Source: Kitasatospora aureofaciens (GTDB lineage: Bacteria; Actinomycetota; Actinomycetes; Streptomycetales; Streptomycetaceae). From it: a stretch of 64,000 nt of DNA. The stretch lies in the NCBI RefSeq assembly GCF_001188955.3, contig NZ_JPRF03000022.1, positions 62,001-126,000 of the forward strand, read 5' to 3'. Below the pieces are notes generated by a model. That model was given only the letters and a program-made list of their open reading frames with translations. It ran no database searches and was not told the origin of the DNA. A program made the position numbers and the translations under genes. This document shows, in pieces, positions 12,801 to 24,196 of this stretch (positions are counted from its first letter, which is position 1; the number at the start of each line of letters is the position of its first letter).

Positions 12801-14660
12801 CTACACCAGGCTGTCCCGCCAGGCGCGATGCAGGGTGGCGAAACGCCCGGAGCCGTCGATCAGCCGCTGCGGCGAGCCGTCCTCGACGATCCGGCCCCGA
12901 TCCATCACCAGGACCCGGTCGGCGATCTCCACGGTGGAGAGCCGGTGCGCGATGATCACCGCCGTGCGGCCGGCCAGCACCGTGCGCATCGCCCGCTGCA
13001 CGGCCTGCTCGCCGGGGACGTCCAGGGAACTGGTCGCCTCGTCCAGGATCAGCACGGCCGGGTCGGCCAGCAGGGCGCGGGCGAAGGCGACCAGCTGGCG
13101 CTGCCCGGCGGAGATCCGGCCGCCGCGCTTGCGCACGTCGGTGTCGAAGCCGTCCGGGAGCGCCGCGACGAACTCGTACGCGCCGATGTCGCGGGCGGCC
13201 TGCTCGATCTCGGCGCGGGTGGCGCCGGGGCGGCCGATCGCGATGTTCTCGGCGACGGTGCCGGAGAACAGGAAGGACTCCTGGGTCACCATCACCACCG
13301 CGCGCCGCAGCTCCGGGGTGGTGAGGTCGCGCAGGTCGACGCCGTCCAGCCGGATCCGGCCGTCGGTCGGGTCGTAGAAGCGGGCCAGCAGCTTGGCGAG
13401 CGTCGACTTGCCCGCGCCGGTCGCCCCGACCACCGCGACGGTCTGACCGGCCGGGATCAGCAGGTCGAAGGGCGGCAGCACCTCCTTGCCGGTGCGGTAG
13501 GCGAAGCGGGTCCGTTCGAAGGACACCTCCCGGCCCTTGAGGGTGACTCGCCCGCTCGCCTCCGCTCGGGGCGGTGGGGGCAGTTCCCTCGGCTCGGCCG
13601 GCTCGGCGACGGTCGGCTCGTGGGCGAGCAGCCCGGCGATCTTCTCCAGCGCCGCGGCGGCGGCCTGGTAGCTGTTCAGGAACATCGCCAGCTGGTCGAT
13701 CGGGTCGAACAGGCGGCGCAGGTAGAGCACGAAGGCGGTCAGGACGCCCAGCTCCAGGGAGTCCTCGGTGACCAGGTAGGCGCCCAGCAGCAGGATGCCG
13801 GTGGTCCAGACGTTGGCGGTGGCGCGGGAGAGGCCGACGTACCGGGCGAGTTCCAGGAAGCCCTCCGCGTTGGCCCCGGAGGAGCGGAGGTTGACCACGG
13901 CGAAGGCGGCGTCGTTGGCCTTCTCGCGGCGGAAGGCCTGCACCGGGCGGATGCCGTTCATCGTCTCGGTGAAGCGCACGATCATCGAGGCGGCGGCCGT
14001 CCGCGAACGGCGGTAGACCCGGCGGGAGCGGGTCCGGAAGGAGTGGGCGACCAGCGCCAGCGGCAGGAAGCACACCAGCGAGGCCAGGCCCAGCCGCCAG
14101 TCCAGCACCACCAGCAGCACCGAGATGTAGCAGACCGACAGGAAGACGGTCAGCAGCTCCTGCAGGCCCTCGGAGAGCAGCTCGCGCAGCGCGTCGATGT
14201 CACTGGTGGCCCGGGAGATGATCCGGCCCGAGGTGTAGCGCTCGTGGAAGTCCAGGCTGAGCCGCTGGGCGTGCCGGAAGATCCGGCCGCGCAGCTCCAG
14301 CAGGACGTCCTGGTTCACCCGCGCGCTGATCTTGATGAACGCCCACTGCAGCAGCGGGCTGAGCAGCGCGCAGAACAGGTACCCGGCGACCACCGCGACC
14401 AGCGGGCCGGAGTCGTGCGCGCGCAGCGCCGGGATGCCGCGGTCCATCGCCACCGCGACCAGCAGCGGACCGGACTGCAGGGCGGCCTGCTGGACCAGGA
14501 TCACCACCATCGCGACGGCGATCCGGGCCCGGTGCGGGCCGAGCAGCGAGCGCAGCAGCGCCCGGGGCGCGCCGGGCGGGACGGGGATGTCCTCGTCGTC
14601 GGCCGGTGGCGGGGGCAGCTCCTCCTCGACGGACTCGGCGGGCTCGGCGGTGGTGGTCAT
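12801..14660 (-). CDS. ABC exporter half-transporter, second subunit
   Basis: 619 aa: cytoplasmic acidic/Pro-rich N-terminus, six-helix type I exporter membrane domain (about residues 45-330) and nucleotide-binding domain. Walker A GATGAGKS, Walker B LILDEATSSLD with the catalytic Glu, H-loop AHRLST. The signature is ISAGQRQL rather than LSGGQ. ATG 14660 overlaps the stop of the upstream half-transporter by 4 bp (ATGA), so the two are translationally coupled and very likely form a heterodimer. Substrate cannot be read from the sequence; lipid, peptide or drug export is typical of the family. Confidence 0.88.
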   Translation of the reverse strand: MTTTAEPAESVEEELPPPPADDEDIPVPPGAPRALLRSLLGPHRARIAVAMVVILVQQAALQSGPLLVAVAMDRGIPALRAHDSGPLVAVVAGYLFCALLSPLLQWAFIKISARVNQDVLLELRGRIFRHAQRLSLDFHERYTSGRIISRATSDIDALRELLSEGLQELLTVFLSVCYISVLLVVLDWRLGLASLVCFLPLALVAHSFRTRSRRVYRRSRTAAASMIVRFTETMNGIRPVQAFRREKANDAAFAVVNLRSSGANAEGFLELARYVGLSRATANVWTTGILLLGAYLVTEDSLELGVLTAFVLYLRRLFDPIDQLAMFLNSYQAAAAALEKIAGLLAHEPTVAEPAEPRELPPPPRAEASGRVTLKGREVSFERTRFAYRTGKEVLPPFDLLIPAGQTVAVVGATGAGKSTLAKLLARFYDPTDGRIRLDGVDLRDLTTPELRRAVVMVTQESFLFSGTVAENIAIGRPGATRAEIEQAARDIGAYEFVAALPDGFDTDVRKRGGRISAGQRQLVAFARALLADPAVLILDEATSSLDVPGEQAVQRAMRTVLAGRTAVIIAHRLSTVEIADRVLVMDRGRIVEDGSPQRLIDGSGRFATLHRAWRDSLV

Positions 14661-16522
14661 CGGACGACCCCCTCCTCGGGGACGAGGGGACCCTCGGGCA
14701 CGAGGGCGGCCTCGCCCGACATCAGTTCGCGGTAGTGCGGGCAGTCCCGCAGCAGCTCCTGGTGGGTGCCGACGGCCTCGATCCGGCCGTCCGCGAGCAC
14801 CGCGACCCGGTCGGCGAGCAGCACGGTGCTGGGGCGGTGGGCGACCACCAGGGCGGTGGTGGAGCCGAGCACCTCGCGCAGCGCCCGCTCCACCAGCGCC
14901 TCGGTGTGCACGTCCAGGGCGGAGAGCGGGTCGTCCAGCACCAGGAAGGGCGGGGAGCCGACCACCGCCCGGGCCAGGGCGAGGCGCTGGCGCTGGCCGC
15001 CGGACAGGCTCAGTCCCTGCTCGCCGACCTGGGTCTCCACCCCGGCCGGGAGCTTCTCGACGAAGCCGGCCTGGGCGGTGGCCAGGGCGGAGGCCAGCTG
15101 TCGGTCGTCCGCGCCGGGTGCGCCCATCAGCACGTTCTCCCGGACGGTGGCGGAGAACAGGGTGGGTTCCTCGAAGGCGACGGCGACGAGCTCGCGCAGC
15201 CTCTCCCGGGGCAGCTCGGTGATGTCCCGGCCGTCCAGGGTGATCCGGCCGCCGGTGGCCTCGTACAGCCGGGGGAGCAGCGCGGTGAGCGTGGTCTTGC
15301 CGCTGCCGGTGGCGCCGACCAGGGCCATCGTCTCGCCGCTGCGCACGTGCAGGTCGATGCCGGCCAGGAGGTCGGGAGTGCCGTCGGGGGCGTCGGGGTA
15401 GCGGAAGCGGACGCCGCTGAAGCGGATGCCGTCCGGGGCGCCGAGCGCGTGGGCGCTGCCCGGGTCCTCGGGCTCGGGCTCGTCCATGACCTCGAAGAAG
15501 CGGTCGGTGGCGGTGGCGGCCTCGTTGGCGTAGGCGAGCAGCCAGCCGAGCGACTCGACCGGCCAGCGCAGGGCGAGCGCGGTGGAGAGGAAGGCGACCA
15601 GGGTGCCGGCGCTCAGCTCGTCGTGGGCGACCAGGTAGGCGCCGACGGCCAGGGCGCAGCCGAGGGCGATCTCCGGCAGGCCGACGATGACCGCCCACAG
15701 GTTGGCGAGCTGGTGGGCCTTGCGCAGTTCGGTGCGGCGCAGCCGGTGGGACTGTTCGCGGAAGTGCTCGGCCATGGTCCGGTGCCGGCCGAAGGCCTTG
15801 AGGATGCGGATGCCGAGCACGGACTCCTCGACCACGGTGGCGAGGTCGCCGTTCTGGTCCTGGGCGAGCCGGGCGGTGACCGAGTAGTCGGACTCGAAGC
15901 GCCGGGTGAGCACCACCAGCGGCACGCAGGGCAGCAGGACGATCAGGGCGAGCCGCCACTCCTGGGTGAACATCAGCACGATGCCGGCCAGGAAGGTCAC
16001 CGAGTTGACGATCAGGAACACCAGCGGGAAGGCCAGGAAGAGCCGCATGGCGTTCATGTCGGTGGTGGCCCGGGAGAGCATCTGGCCGGAGCCCCAGCGG
16101 TCGTGGAAGGAGACCGGCAGCCGCTGGAGCTTGGCGTAGAGGTCGGCGCGCATGGCCGCCTCCAGCCGGCCCAGCGGGCGGGCGAGGACGACCCGGCGGG
16201 TGTAGAACAGTGCGGACTCGACCAGCCCGAGGAGCAGCAGCAGGCCGACCGGCGGCCAGAGGGCGGCGAGGTCGTGCCGGGCGAGCGGGCCGTCCACGAT
16301 CCGGCCGAGCACCACCGGGACGGCGAGGGTGCTCAGCATGGCGAGCGTGGCGGCCGTCGCCGAGACGGCCAGCCGGCCGCGCACCGCCCGGGCGTAGGGC
16401 CACAGGCGCAGCAGCGAGCGGACCGTGGAGCGGCGGCGCCCGGTGGGGTCGCCGGTCGACGGGTTCGGCGCGTCTTGTCTGTTCTCGGCCATCGCGGTGA
16501 GGGTAGGCAGAGAGGCCGTCAC
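14657..16522 (-). CDS. ABC exporter half-transporter, first subunit (degenerate catalytic site)
   Basis: 621 aa: six transmembrane helices then a nucleotide-binding domain with Walker A GATGSGKT and signature LSGGQRQR. The Walker B reads FLVLDDPLSALD, so the catalytic Glu is Asp, and the H-loop is AHRPST. Its partner keeps Glu but has a variant signature. This asymmetry is the pattern of heterodimeric exporters with one consensus and one degenerate ATP site. GTG 16522 is the first start in frame; ATG at 16492 (MAENRQD) is an alternative and neither has a strong ribosome site. Confidence 0.87.
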   Translation of the reverse strand: MTASLPTLTAMAENRQDAPNPSTGDPTGRRRSTVRSLLRLWPYARAVRGRLAVSATAATLAMLSTLAVPVVLGRIVDGPLARHDLAALWPPVGLLLLLGLVESALFYTRRVVLARPLGRLEAAMRADLYAKLQRLPVSFHDRWGSGQMLSRATTDMNAMRLFLAFPLVFLIVNSVTFLAGIVLMFTQEWRLALIVLLPCVPLVVLTRRFESDYSVTARLAQDQNGDLATVVEESVLGIRILKAFGRHRTMAEHFREQSHRLRRTELRKAHQLANLWAVIVGLPEIALGCALAVGAYLVAHDELSAGTLVAFLSTALALRWPVESLGWLLAYANEAATATDRFFEVMDEPEPEDPGSAHALGAPDGIRFSGVRFRYPDAPDGTPDLLAGIDLHVRSGETMALVGATGSGKTTLTALLPRLYEATGGRITLDGRDITELPRERLRELVAVAFEEPTLFSATVRENVLMGAPGADDRQLASALATAQAGFVEKLPAGVETQVGEQGLSLSGGQRQRLALARAVVGSPPFLVLDDPLSALDVHTEALVERALREVLGSTTALVVAHRPSTVLLADRVAVLADGRIEAVGTHQELLRDCPHYRELMSGEAALVPEGPLVPEEGVVR

Positions 16523-16725
16523 TTCTCATCCGGTTTTTCGCCCCTGTCGCTGCCGCCCGGCGAGAACCGGCCACCCGCTCGGGCGGGGCGGGAGCGGAAT
16601 GCGGGGCGCGCGTTGCCGTTCGTGCAGGGAGGAGTGAGCCGTGCGCCTCTTGCGAGCGTCCGCCGAACGGCCGATTACATCTCGTGACGGACGCTCATTG
16701 ATACGCGAGTGACGGGAGTGTGGAC

Positions 16726-16876
16726 ATGGCGGTCGACACCGAGCCCACCCCCGGCCCCGGCTCCGCAACCGTGCAGGTACGGGCCCAGCTCAGCCTCAGC
16801 ACCACCGCCGCGCGGAACCTGGCGACGACGACCAAGTCCAAGCCGCAGGCGCAGGAGATCACCTCCCGCTGGCTGA
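16726..16876 (+). pseudogene. Truncated 5' end of a family 2B encapsulin shell gene
   Basis: ATG 16726 has GGGAG 7 nt upstream. The first ~50 codons include SLSTTAARNLATTTKS and QEITSRWL, which I recognise from memory as the N-terminal arm of family 2B encapsulin shell proteins (EshA-like, with a cyclic-nucleotide-binding insertion, about 450-500 aa). Homology stops at SRWL; the expected continuation (LRMLPWV-like) is replaced by the 3' end of glgX on the opposite strand, and the frame then runs as an antisense shadow to 17034. So the promoter end of the gene survives and the remainder is gone from this place. Assignment rests on about 35 recognisable residues. Confidence 0.72.
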
Positions 16877-19051
<2,175 letters not shown>

Positions 19052-19111
19052 GGTCGTAGCCTCCCTGGGCGGGGGTGTCGTGGGACTGTTCACCTCTTCT
19101 TTCCCGGAATG

Positions 19112-19188
19112 TGGGGGGAGGAAGCGGCTGAACGGGGGGTGGGGGGGGTGGTGTCGGGGGGTGGGGGCTCTCGGCAGGGTGGGTGCCG
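19112..19188 (+). other. G-rich tract with G-quadruplex potential upstream of glgX
   Basis: Within the 337-bp gap between glgX and the first L,D-transpeptidase gene (19052-19388) the plus strand carries runs of 6, 6, 8, 6, 5 and 3 G in under 80 bases. This is the non-template region just upstream of the glgX start, C-rich in the glgX sense. I see no other element in the gap apart from the ribosome sites at each end. Confidence 0.7.
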
Positions 19189-19388
19189 CCCTTCCCGCAG
19201 TGCGTCCCTGTCGCCCTGGTCGGGCGGGAGGGGCGGGGGGCGCTTGGTGGGCGCGCGGGGCGTTGCCCGCGCGCCCGTGGTGGGGGGAGGGGGTGTGGGC
19301 GGGTGGGCGTGTCTTCGGTTGGTTCGTGGTCGTTGTCACGGGCGTCGGATGCTCCTGAGGTCGGAGCCGAGTGGTGGGAGGCCCCGGG

Positions 19389-20600
19389 ATGCGACGCCGG
19401 GTCGGGGTGTGGGCGCGGCGGGTGGTGGCGGCCTGGTGCGTGCTGGTGGTTGCCGGGTGCGGGGGTGGGGTGTCGGGCGGGTCCGGTGGGGATGTGGCCG
19501 GGGTGGGGTCGCGTACGCCGCCTCCGGCGCCGTCGCGGGCGGTGGTGACCGCGGTGCCCGCTGACGGTGCGCAGGATGTGGCGGCGGAGGGAGCGGTGCG
19601 GGTGACCGTCGGCCAGGGGCGGCTGGTGTCGGTTCGGCTGGCTGATGCGAAGGGCGTCGAACTGCCCGGGACGATCGGTCCGGACGGGGCCGCCTGGGTG
19701 CCGGACGGGCCGTTGCCGCTCGGTACCGCGTTCACGCTGGATGCCGTGGCGGAGGACGACCAGGGGCAGCGGGCGGCTCAGCATTCGGCGTTCTCGACGG
19801 TGGCCCGGGCGCACACCTTCGTGGCGTTCTTCACGCCGGAGGACGGCTCGACGGTCGGTGTCGGGATGCCGGTCTCGTTGCGGCTGAGCAGGCCGATCAC
19901 CGACCGGGCGGCGGTGGAGCGGGCCGTGCGGGTGACGGCGGATCCGCCGGTGCCGGTGGCCGCGCACTGGTTCGGCAACCAGCGGTTGGACTTCCGTCCG
20001 CGGCAGTACTGGGCGGCCGGGACCAGGGTGACGGTGGCGCTGCGGCTCAAGGACGTGCAGGGGGCGCCGGGGGAGTTCGGTACGCAGAGCCGGGACCTGC
20101 ACTTCACCGTCGGCCGGGCGCAGGTCTCCACGGTCGATCTGGACGCCCACACGCTGACGGTCCGGGCCGGGCAGGGCGGGAAGGTGCTCCGGGTGCTCAA
20201 GGTGTCCGGGGGGAGCCCCGACCACCCCACCTACCGGGGGGTGATGGTGGTGTCGGAGAAGTACAAGCTGACCCGGATGAACTCGCAGACCGTCGGCATG
20301 GGGGACGAGTACGACATCAAGGACGTCCCGCACGCGATGCGGCTGACCGCCTCCGGCACCTTCGTGCACGGCAACTACTGGGCGGACCCGGGGGTGTTCG
20401 GCACCGCCAACCTCAGCCACGGCTGCATCGGCCTGGCGGACGTCAAGGGCGGGACGGGCAAGGACACCCCGGCGGCCTGGCTGTTCGAGCACACCATTCC
20501 GGGGGACGTGCTCGAGGTGCGGGCCTCGGCCGGGGACTTCGTGCCGCCGTCGAACGGGCTGGGGGACTGGAACCTGCCCTGGGAGCAGTGGGGGCAGTAG
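19389..20600 (+). CDS. Secreted L,D-transpeptidase lipoprotein, copy 1
   Basis: Cross-links peptidoglycan 3-3 outside the membrane. 403 aa: Arg-rich N-terminus, hydrophobic helix and lipobox VAGC (lipid-anchored), a low-complexity linker, one or two Ig-like domains (about 50-240; VPADGAQDVAAEGAVRVTV), then a YkuD catalytic domain with HGNYW and the SHGCIGL active-site motif (catalytic Cys), ending LGDWNLPWEQW. ATG 19389 has GGGAGG 7 nt upstream; a GTG 18 bp earlier is less likely. First of three tandem paralogs; a 13-bp hairpin terminator follows directly. Confidence 0.9.
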   Translation: MRRRVGVWARRVVAAWCVLVVAGCGGGVSGGSGGDVAGVGSRTPPPAPSRAVVTAVPADGAQDVAAEGAVRVTVGQGRLVSVRLADAKGVELPGTIGPDGAAWVPDGPLPLGTAFTLDAVAEDDQGQRAAQHSAFSTVARAHTFVAFFTPEDGSTVGVGMPVSLRLSRPITDRAAVERAVRVTADPPVPVAAHWFGNQRLDFRPRQYWAAGTRVTVALRLKDVQGAPGEFGTQSRDLHFTVGRAQVSTVDLDAHTLTVRAGQGGKVLRVLKVSGGSPDHPTYRGVMVVSEKYKLTRMNSQTVGMGDEYDIKDVPHAMRLTASGTFVHGNYWADPGVFGTANLSHGCIGLADVKGGTGKDTPAAWLFEHTIPGDVLEVRASAGDFVPPSNGLGDWNLPWEQWGQ

Positions 20601-20603
20601 GGA

Positions 20604-20642
20604 GTGTCCGACAATTCCCGCGGGGCGCGAATTGTCGGGCAC
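20604..20642 (+). terminator. Terminator after L,D-transpeptidase copy 1
   Basis: 13-bp inverted repeat with one mismatch (20604-20616 with 20630-20642) starting 3 bp past the stop. It indicates that the tandem paralogs are transcribed separately. Confidence 0.7.
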
Positions 20643-20800
20643 GTCCTGCGCTCTTCACCCCACCTCCTCCGATGGTTCACCCGGACGGCCCAGTTATCCT
20701 GCTCCGGCGCGTCGGGGTCCGGCGTGAAAGTTCGGTACCCCGTGCAACTCATGGGGGCGCCCAGCGCGTCAAGTGAGTGAGTACCGGGAGGGGAGATTCC

Positions 20801-22042
20801 GTGAAGACGGGGAAGACGGTCGGCGCAGCGATACGGACCACCAGCCGTTACCGGCGCAGGGGTGCGATGGCGCTGGTCATGGGTGGGGTGCTGCTGCTCA
20901 CCGCGGCGTGCAACGACGACAAGGGCGGCTCGTCCGGCGACAGTGCGGCCTCGGCGCCGGCCGACGCCAACGGGAGCGCTGCCCCGGGGGCGGCGAAGGC
21001 CTCGGCGGCCGTGCTCGCGGTCGAGCCGAAGGACGGCGCCCAGGACGTCGCGCCGAACGCGCTGCAGGTGTCCGTCTCCAAGGGCAAGCTGACCACGGTC
21101 GAGGTGACCGACAAGAACGGCAAGCCGGTCGAGGGTGCGATCACCGCGGACGGCAGCGGCTGGAAGCCCGCGGCGGCGCTGGCCGTCGGCATGGCGTACA
21201 AGGTGAACGCGCAGGCGAAGGACGACGCGGGCCTGGTGGCCGCGTCGACCACCTCGTTCACCACGCTGACGCCGGAGAAGAAGGTCTCCACCAACGACAA
21301 CATCGCCGACGGCGCCACCTACGGCGTCGGCATGATCGTCTCGGTGGACTTCAACAAGGACGTCAAGAACAAGGACGCCGTCCTCAAGGGCATCACCTTC
21401 GAGACCGACAACGGCACGGTGGTCAAGGGCCACTGGTTCGACAGCCGCCGGGTGGACTTCCGCCCGGAGGAGTACTGGAAGCCGGGCACCAAGGTGACCA
21501 TCAAGTACCGGCTGAAGAGCGTCGAGATCGCGCCGGGGGTCTACGGCGACGTGGACAAGGACGAGCCGTTCACCATCGGCCGGTCGATGATCTCCACCGC
21601 GGACGCCAAGACGCACCAGATGACGGTCGAGCGGGACGGCAAGAGCACCACCCTGCCGGTCACCCTGGGCGCGGACGCGACGCCTTCCTGGGGCGGAACG
21701 ATGGTGATCATGGACAAGGAGAAGGTCACCCGGATGAACTCGCAGACCGTCGGTCTCGGTGGCGAGTACGACATCCAGGACGTGCCGCACGCGATGCGGC
21801 TGACCACCTCGGGCACCTTCCTGCACGGCAACTACTGGTCCAACCCCTTCGGCAAGTCCAACGGCAGCCACGGCTGCATCTCGATGCAGGACGTGAAGGG
21901 CGGCAGCGACAGCTCGGTCGCCGGCAAGTTCTACAACGACTCGATGGTCGGCGACGTGGTGAAGATCGTGAACACCAAGGAGAAGACCGTCTCGCCCTCC
22001 AACGGGCTGGGCGGCTGGAACGTGTCCTGGGCCAACTGGTAG
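20801..22042 (+). CDS. Secreted L,D-transpeptidase lipoprotein, copy 2
   Basis: 413 aa paralog of the preceding gene. Twin-Arg-like basic N-terminus (RYRRRG), hydrophobic helix, lipobox TAAC, Ser/Ala linker, Ig-like repeats (VEPKDGAQDVAPNALQVSV), YkuD domain with HGNYW and catalytic SHGCISM, ending LGGWNVSWANW. GTG 20801 follows GGGAGGGGA; another GTG 24 bp earlier lacks a good ribosome site. A hairpin-forming G/C-rich stretch follows near 22,103-22,125, then copy 3. The conserved Trp-rich C-terminus in all three copies is typical of the actinobacterial class with Ig-like domains. Confidence 0.91.
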   Translation: MKTGKTVGAAIRTTSRYRRRGAMALVMGGVLLLTAACNDDKGGSSGDSAASAPADANGSAAPGAAKASAAVLAVEPKDGAQDVAPNALQVSVSKGKLTTVEVTDKNGKPVEGAITADGSGWKPAAALAVGMAYKVNAQAKDDAGLVAASTTSFTTLTPEKKVSTNDNIADGATYGVGMIVSVDFNKDVKNKDAVLKGITFETDNGTVVKGHWFDSRRVDFRPEEYWKPGTKVTIKYRLKSVEIAPGVYGDVDKDEPFTIGRSMISTADAKTHQMTVERDGKSTTLPVTLGADATPSWGGTMVIMDKEKVTRMNSQTVGLGGEYDIQDVPHAMRLTTSGTFLHGNYWSNPFGKSNGSHGCISMQDVKGGSDSSVAGKFYNDSMVGDVVKIVNTKEKTVSPSNGLGGWNVSWANW

Positions 22043-22204
22043 GCCCGTCAGTTCGTCGCCGGGCGGCCCGGACCTCACCCGTTGGGGTCGGGCCCCCCGG
22101 TTTTCGGGGCGGGAAGCCCCCCGAATGGCGCAACCTTTCCGGTGGCGCGGCACATCTATGGGGTCGGGTCCGTCGGGGCCGCGGGGAGCAAGGGAGGGAT
22201 CGAC

Positions 22205-23419
22205 GTGAGGTCGATACGCAGAGTGATGGCCGTCGGTCTGGTCGGCGGGGCGATGGCGTTGACCGCGGCCTGCAGTGGCGGCGGTGGTGGGGGCGGGAGC
22301 GCCGCCAAGGCCGATATCGGGGCCGGGGCGGCCGCGTCCGCGGCGGCGCCCGGGAGTTCGGCGCCGAAGGTCTCGACGGCCGCGGTGAGCATCGAGCCGA
22401 AGAACGGCGCGGTGGACGTGGCGCCGGGTGCGCTCAAGATCGGGGCGACGGGCGGCAAGCTCACCACCGTCAAGGTGAGCGACAAGTCGGGCAAGGAGGT
22501 CCCCGGCACGATCGCCGCGGACGGCTCCAGCTGGACCCCGTCCGCCGGGCTCGCGGTGGGCACCGCCTACCAGGTCAGCGCGATGGCCGCGGACGCCAAC
22601 GGCGCGGTCGCCACGGCGGACAGCAGCTTCACCACGCTGACCCCGGCGGCGCTGGCCAAGGCCTCCGACAACGTGGATGACAACGCGACGTACGGCGTCG
22701 GCATGATCGTCTCGGTGGAGTTCAGCAAGGACGTCGCCAACAAGGACGCGGTCGCGAAGGGCATCACCTTCGAGACCGACAACGGCACCGCGGTCAAGGG
22801 CCACTGGTTCGACGACCGGCGGCTGGACTTCCGGCCGGAGGAGTACTGGAAGCCGGGCACCAAGGTGACGGTGCAATACCGCCTCAAGAGCGTGGAGATC
22901 GCCCCCGGGGTGTACGGCACCGACCGGGACGAGCCCTTCACGATCGGGCGATCCAAGGTTTCGACGGTTGACGCCGCCGCGCACAGGATGACGGTGGCCG
23001 AGAACGGGGCGTCGAGCGACATCGACATCACCTCCGGTTCGGACGAACACCCCACCTGGAACGGCACGATGGTGGTCATGTCGAAGGAGGGCACGGTGCG
23101 GATGCAGTCCAGCACGCTGCCCGGCATGACCGGTTCGCCGTACGACCTCCAGGTCCCGCACTCGATGCGGCTGACCACCACCGGCACGTACGTGCACGGG
23201 AACTACTGGAGCGGTGGCGCCTTCGGCGAGGACAACGTCAGCCACGGCTGCGTGGGCCTGCGCGACGTCAAGGGCGGCGGTGACTCCACCACGATGGGCA
23301 AGTTCTACGCGGACTCGCTGGTCGGGGACGTGGTCATCGTGAAGAACTCGGTCAAGAAGGAGACGCTCGACCCGGCGAACGGGCTGAGCGGCTGGAACGT
23401 GCCGTGGAGCAAGTGGTGA
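22205..23419 (+). CDS. Secreted L,D-transpeptidase lipoprotein, copy 3
   Basis: 404 aa, closest to copy 2. Lipobox TAAC preceded by VGLVGGAMAL, Gly/Ala/Ser linker, Ig-like domains (IEPKNGAVDVAPGALKI), YkuD domain with HGNYW and catalytic SHGCVGL, ending LSGWNVPWSKW. GTG 22205 has GGAGG 7 nt upstream; the frame is open 41 codons further up but without signal-peptide logic. Copies 2 and 3 share long nearly identical stretches (GMIVSVxFxKDVxNKDAV, EYWKPGTKVT), so the duplication is relatively recent compared with copy 1. Confidence 0.91.
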   Translation: MRSIRRVMAVGLVGGAMALTAACSGGGGGGGSAAKADIGAGAAASAAAPGSSAPKVSTAAVSIEPKNGAVDVAPGALKIGATGGKLTTVKVSDKSGKEVPGTIAADGSSWTPSAGLAVGTAYQVSAMAADANGAVATADSSFTTLTPAALAKASDNVDDNATYGVGMIVSVEFSKDVANKDAVAKGITFETDNGTAVKGHWFDDRRLDFRPEEYWKPGTKVTVQYRLKSVEIAPGVYGTDRDEPFTIGRSKVSTVDAAAHRMTVAENGASSDIDITSGSDEHPTWNGTMVVMSKEGTVRMQSSTLPGMTGSPYDLQVPHSMRLTTTGTYVHGNYWSGGAFGEDNVSHGCVGLRDVKGGGDSTTMGKFYADSLVGDVVIVKNSVKKETLDPANGLSGWNVPWSKW

Positions 23420-23568
23420 TCGCCGGGTAGACGCGGTTCGACGTCAACCCGGGCTTGACTTCGGTCGGCCCGGGTCGACTCTTTTCCGGCGCAGGGTTGC
23501 TCCGGGCATATGCCGACTCGGGGGAGATCGTTTGTTCATTGTCCGTACGCGGCTGCTTGCGTTCCGCA

Positions 23569-24126
23569 ATGATGGACCGCATGGCGGGTTGGGGCGAAAC
23601 AGATCAGTCATCGGTTCCCGCGGCCGGCGCGGTCGCGGAGGCGTCGTGGATCGACGTCCAGGGTGCGCTCTCGGCACTGGAGCGGCTCAGCTCGGAGGAG
23701 CTGCAGGAGATGTACTCCGGCAGACTGTGCGACCCGTCCGCGCCGAACGAGGTCCGGCTGCCGTCCCGTCCGGAGTCGGGCCCGGTGGCCCGCCGGCTGG
23801 TGTTGAACGTCCTGGAGTCCTGGGACCTCCACCAGCACCTGGAGGCCGGGGAGTTGTTGACCAGTGAGCTGGTGTCCAACGCGGTGCGGCACGCCGCGGG
23901 GCGCACCATCGGCCTGGAGGTCAGCCGAAAGCCCGGTTGGCTGCGGATCGAGGTCCGCGACTCCTCCCGGGCGCTGCCCTGCATGATCCTCGCCGAGGCC
24001 AAGCCGGTGAACGAGCGCGGCCGCGGGCTGAGGATCGTCGACGACCTCGCCGACCGCTGGGGCGCCGACCTGCTGCCGCGCGGCAAGGGCGTCTGGTTCG
24101 AGCTGAAGATCCGCGAGCGGCACTGA
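23569..24126 (+). CDS. ATP-binding protein, anti-sigma-factor-like (HATPase_c_2)
   Basis: About 185 aa. The GHKL ATPase domain covers the C-terminal two thirds: LTSELVSNAVRHA (N box), IEVRDSS (G1-like) and GRGLRIVDDLADRWG (G2), ending VWFELKI, as in RsbW/SpoIIAB-like regulators abundant in streptomycetes. The N-terminal ~60 aa (LSALERLSSEELQEMYSG) are variable. The start is uncertain: ATG 23569, ATG 23581 or an earlier codon, none with a clear ribosome site. A partner sigma or anti-anti-sigma factor is not adjacent. Target unknown. Confidence 0.8.
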   Translation: MMDRMAGWGETDQSSVPAAGAVAEASWIDVQGALSALERLSSEELQEMYSGRLCDPSAPNEVRLPSRPESGPVARRLVLNVLESWDLHQHLEAGELLTSELVSNAVRHAAGRTIGLEVSRKPGWLRIEVRDSSRALPCMILAEAKPVNERGRGLRIVDDLADRWGADLLPRGKGVWFELKIRERH

Positions 24127-24152
24127 GGGGACTGTTCCGGCTCCGGATACGC

Positions 24153-24196
24153 GCAGGGCCCCCGGGCTCGCCGTGGTCGGCGGTGGGGGCCCCTGC
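24153..24196 (+). terminator. Terminator after the ATP-binding protein gene
   Basis: Inverted repeat GCAGGGCCCCC / GGGGGCCCCTGC (24153-24163 with 24185-24196). The following 24200-24420 stretch is noticeably richer in A/T than the surroundings and holds no gene. Confidence 0.65.

Noticed and set aside
14606..16687. 693-codon open frame on the plus strand
   Set aside because: Antisense to the ABC exporter subunit that has all Walker and signature motifs.
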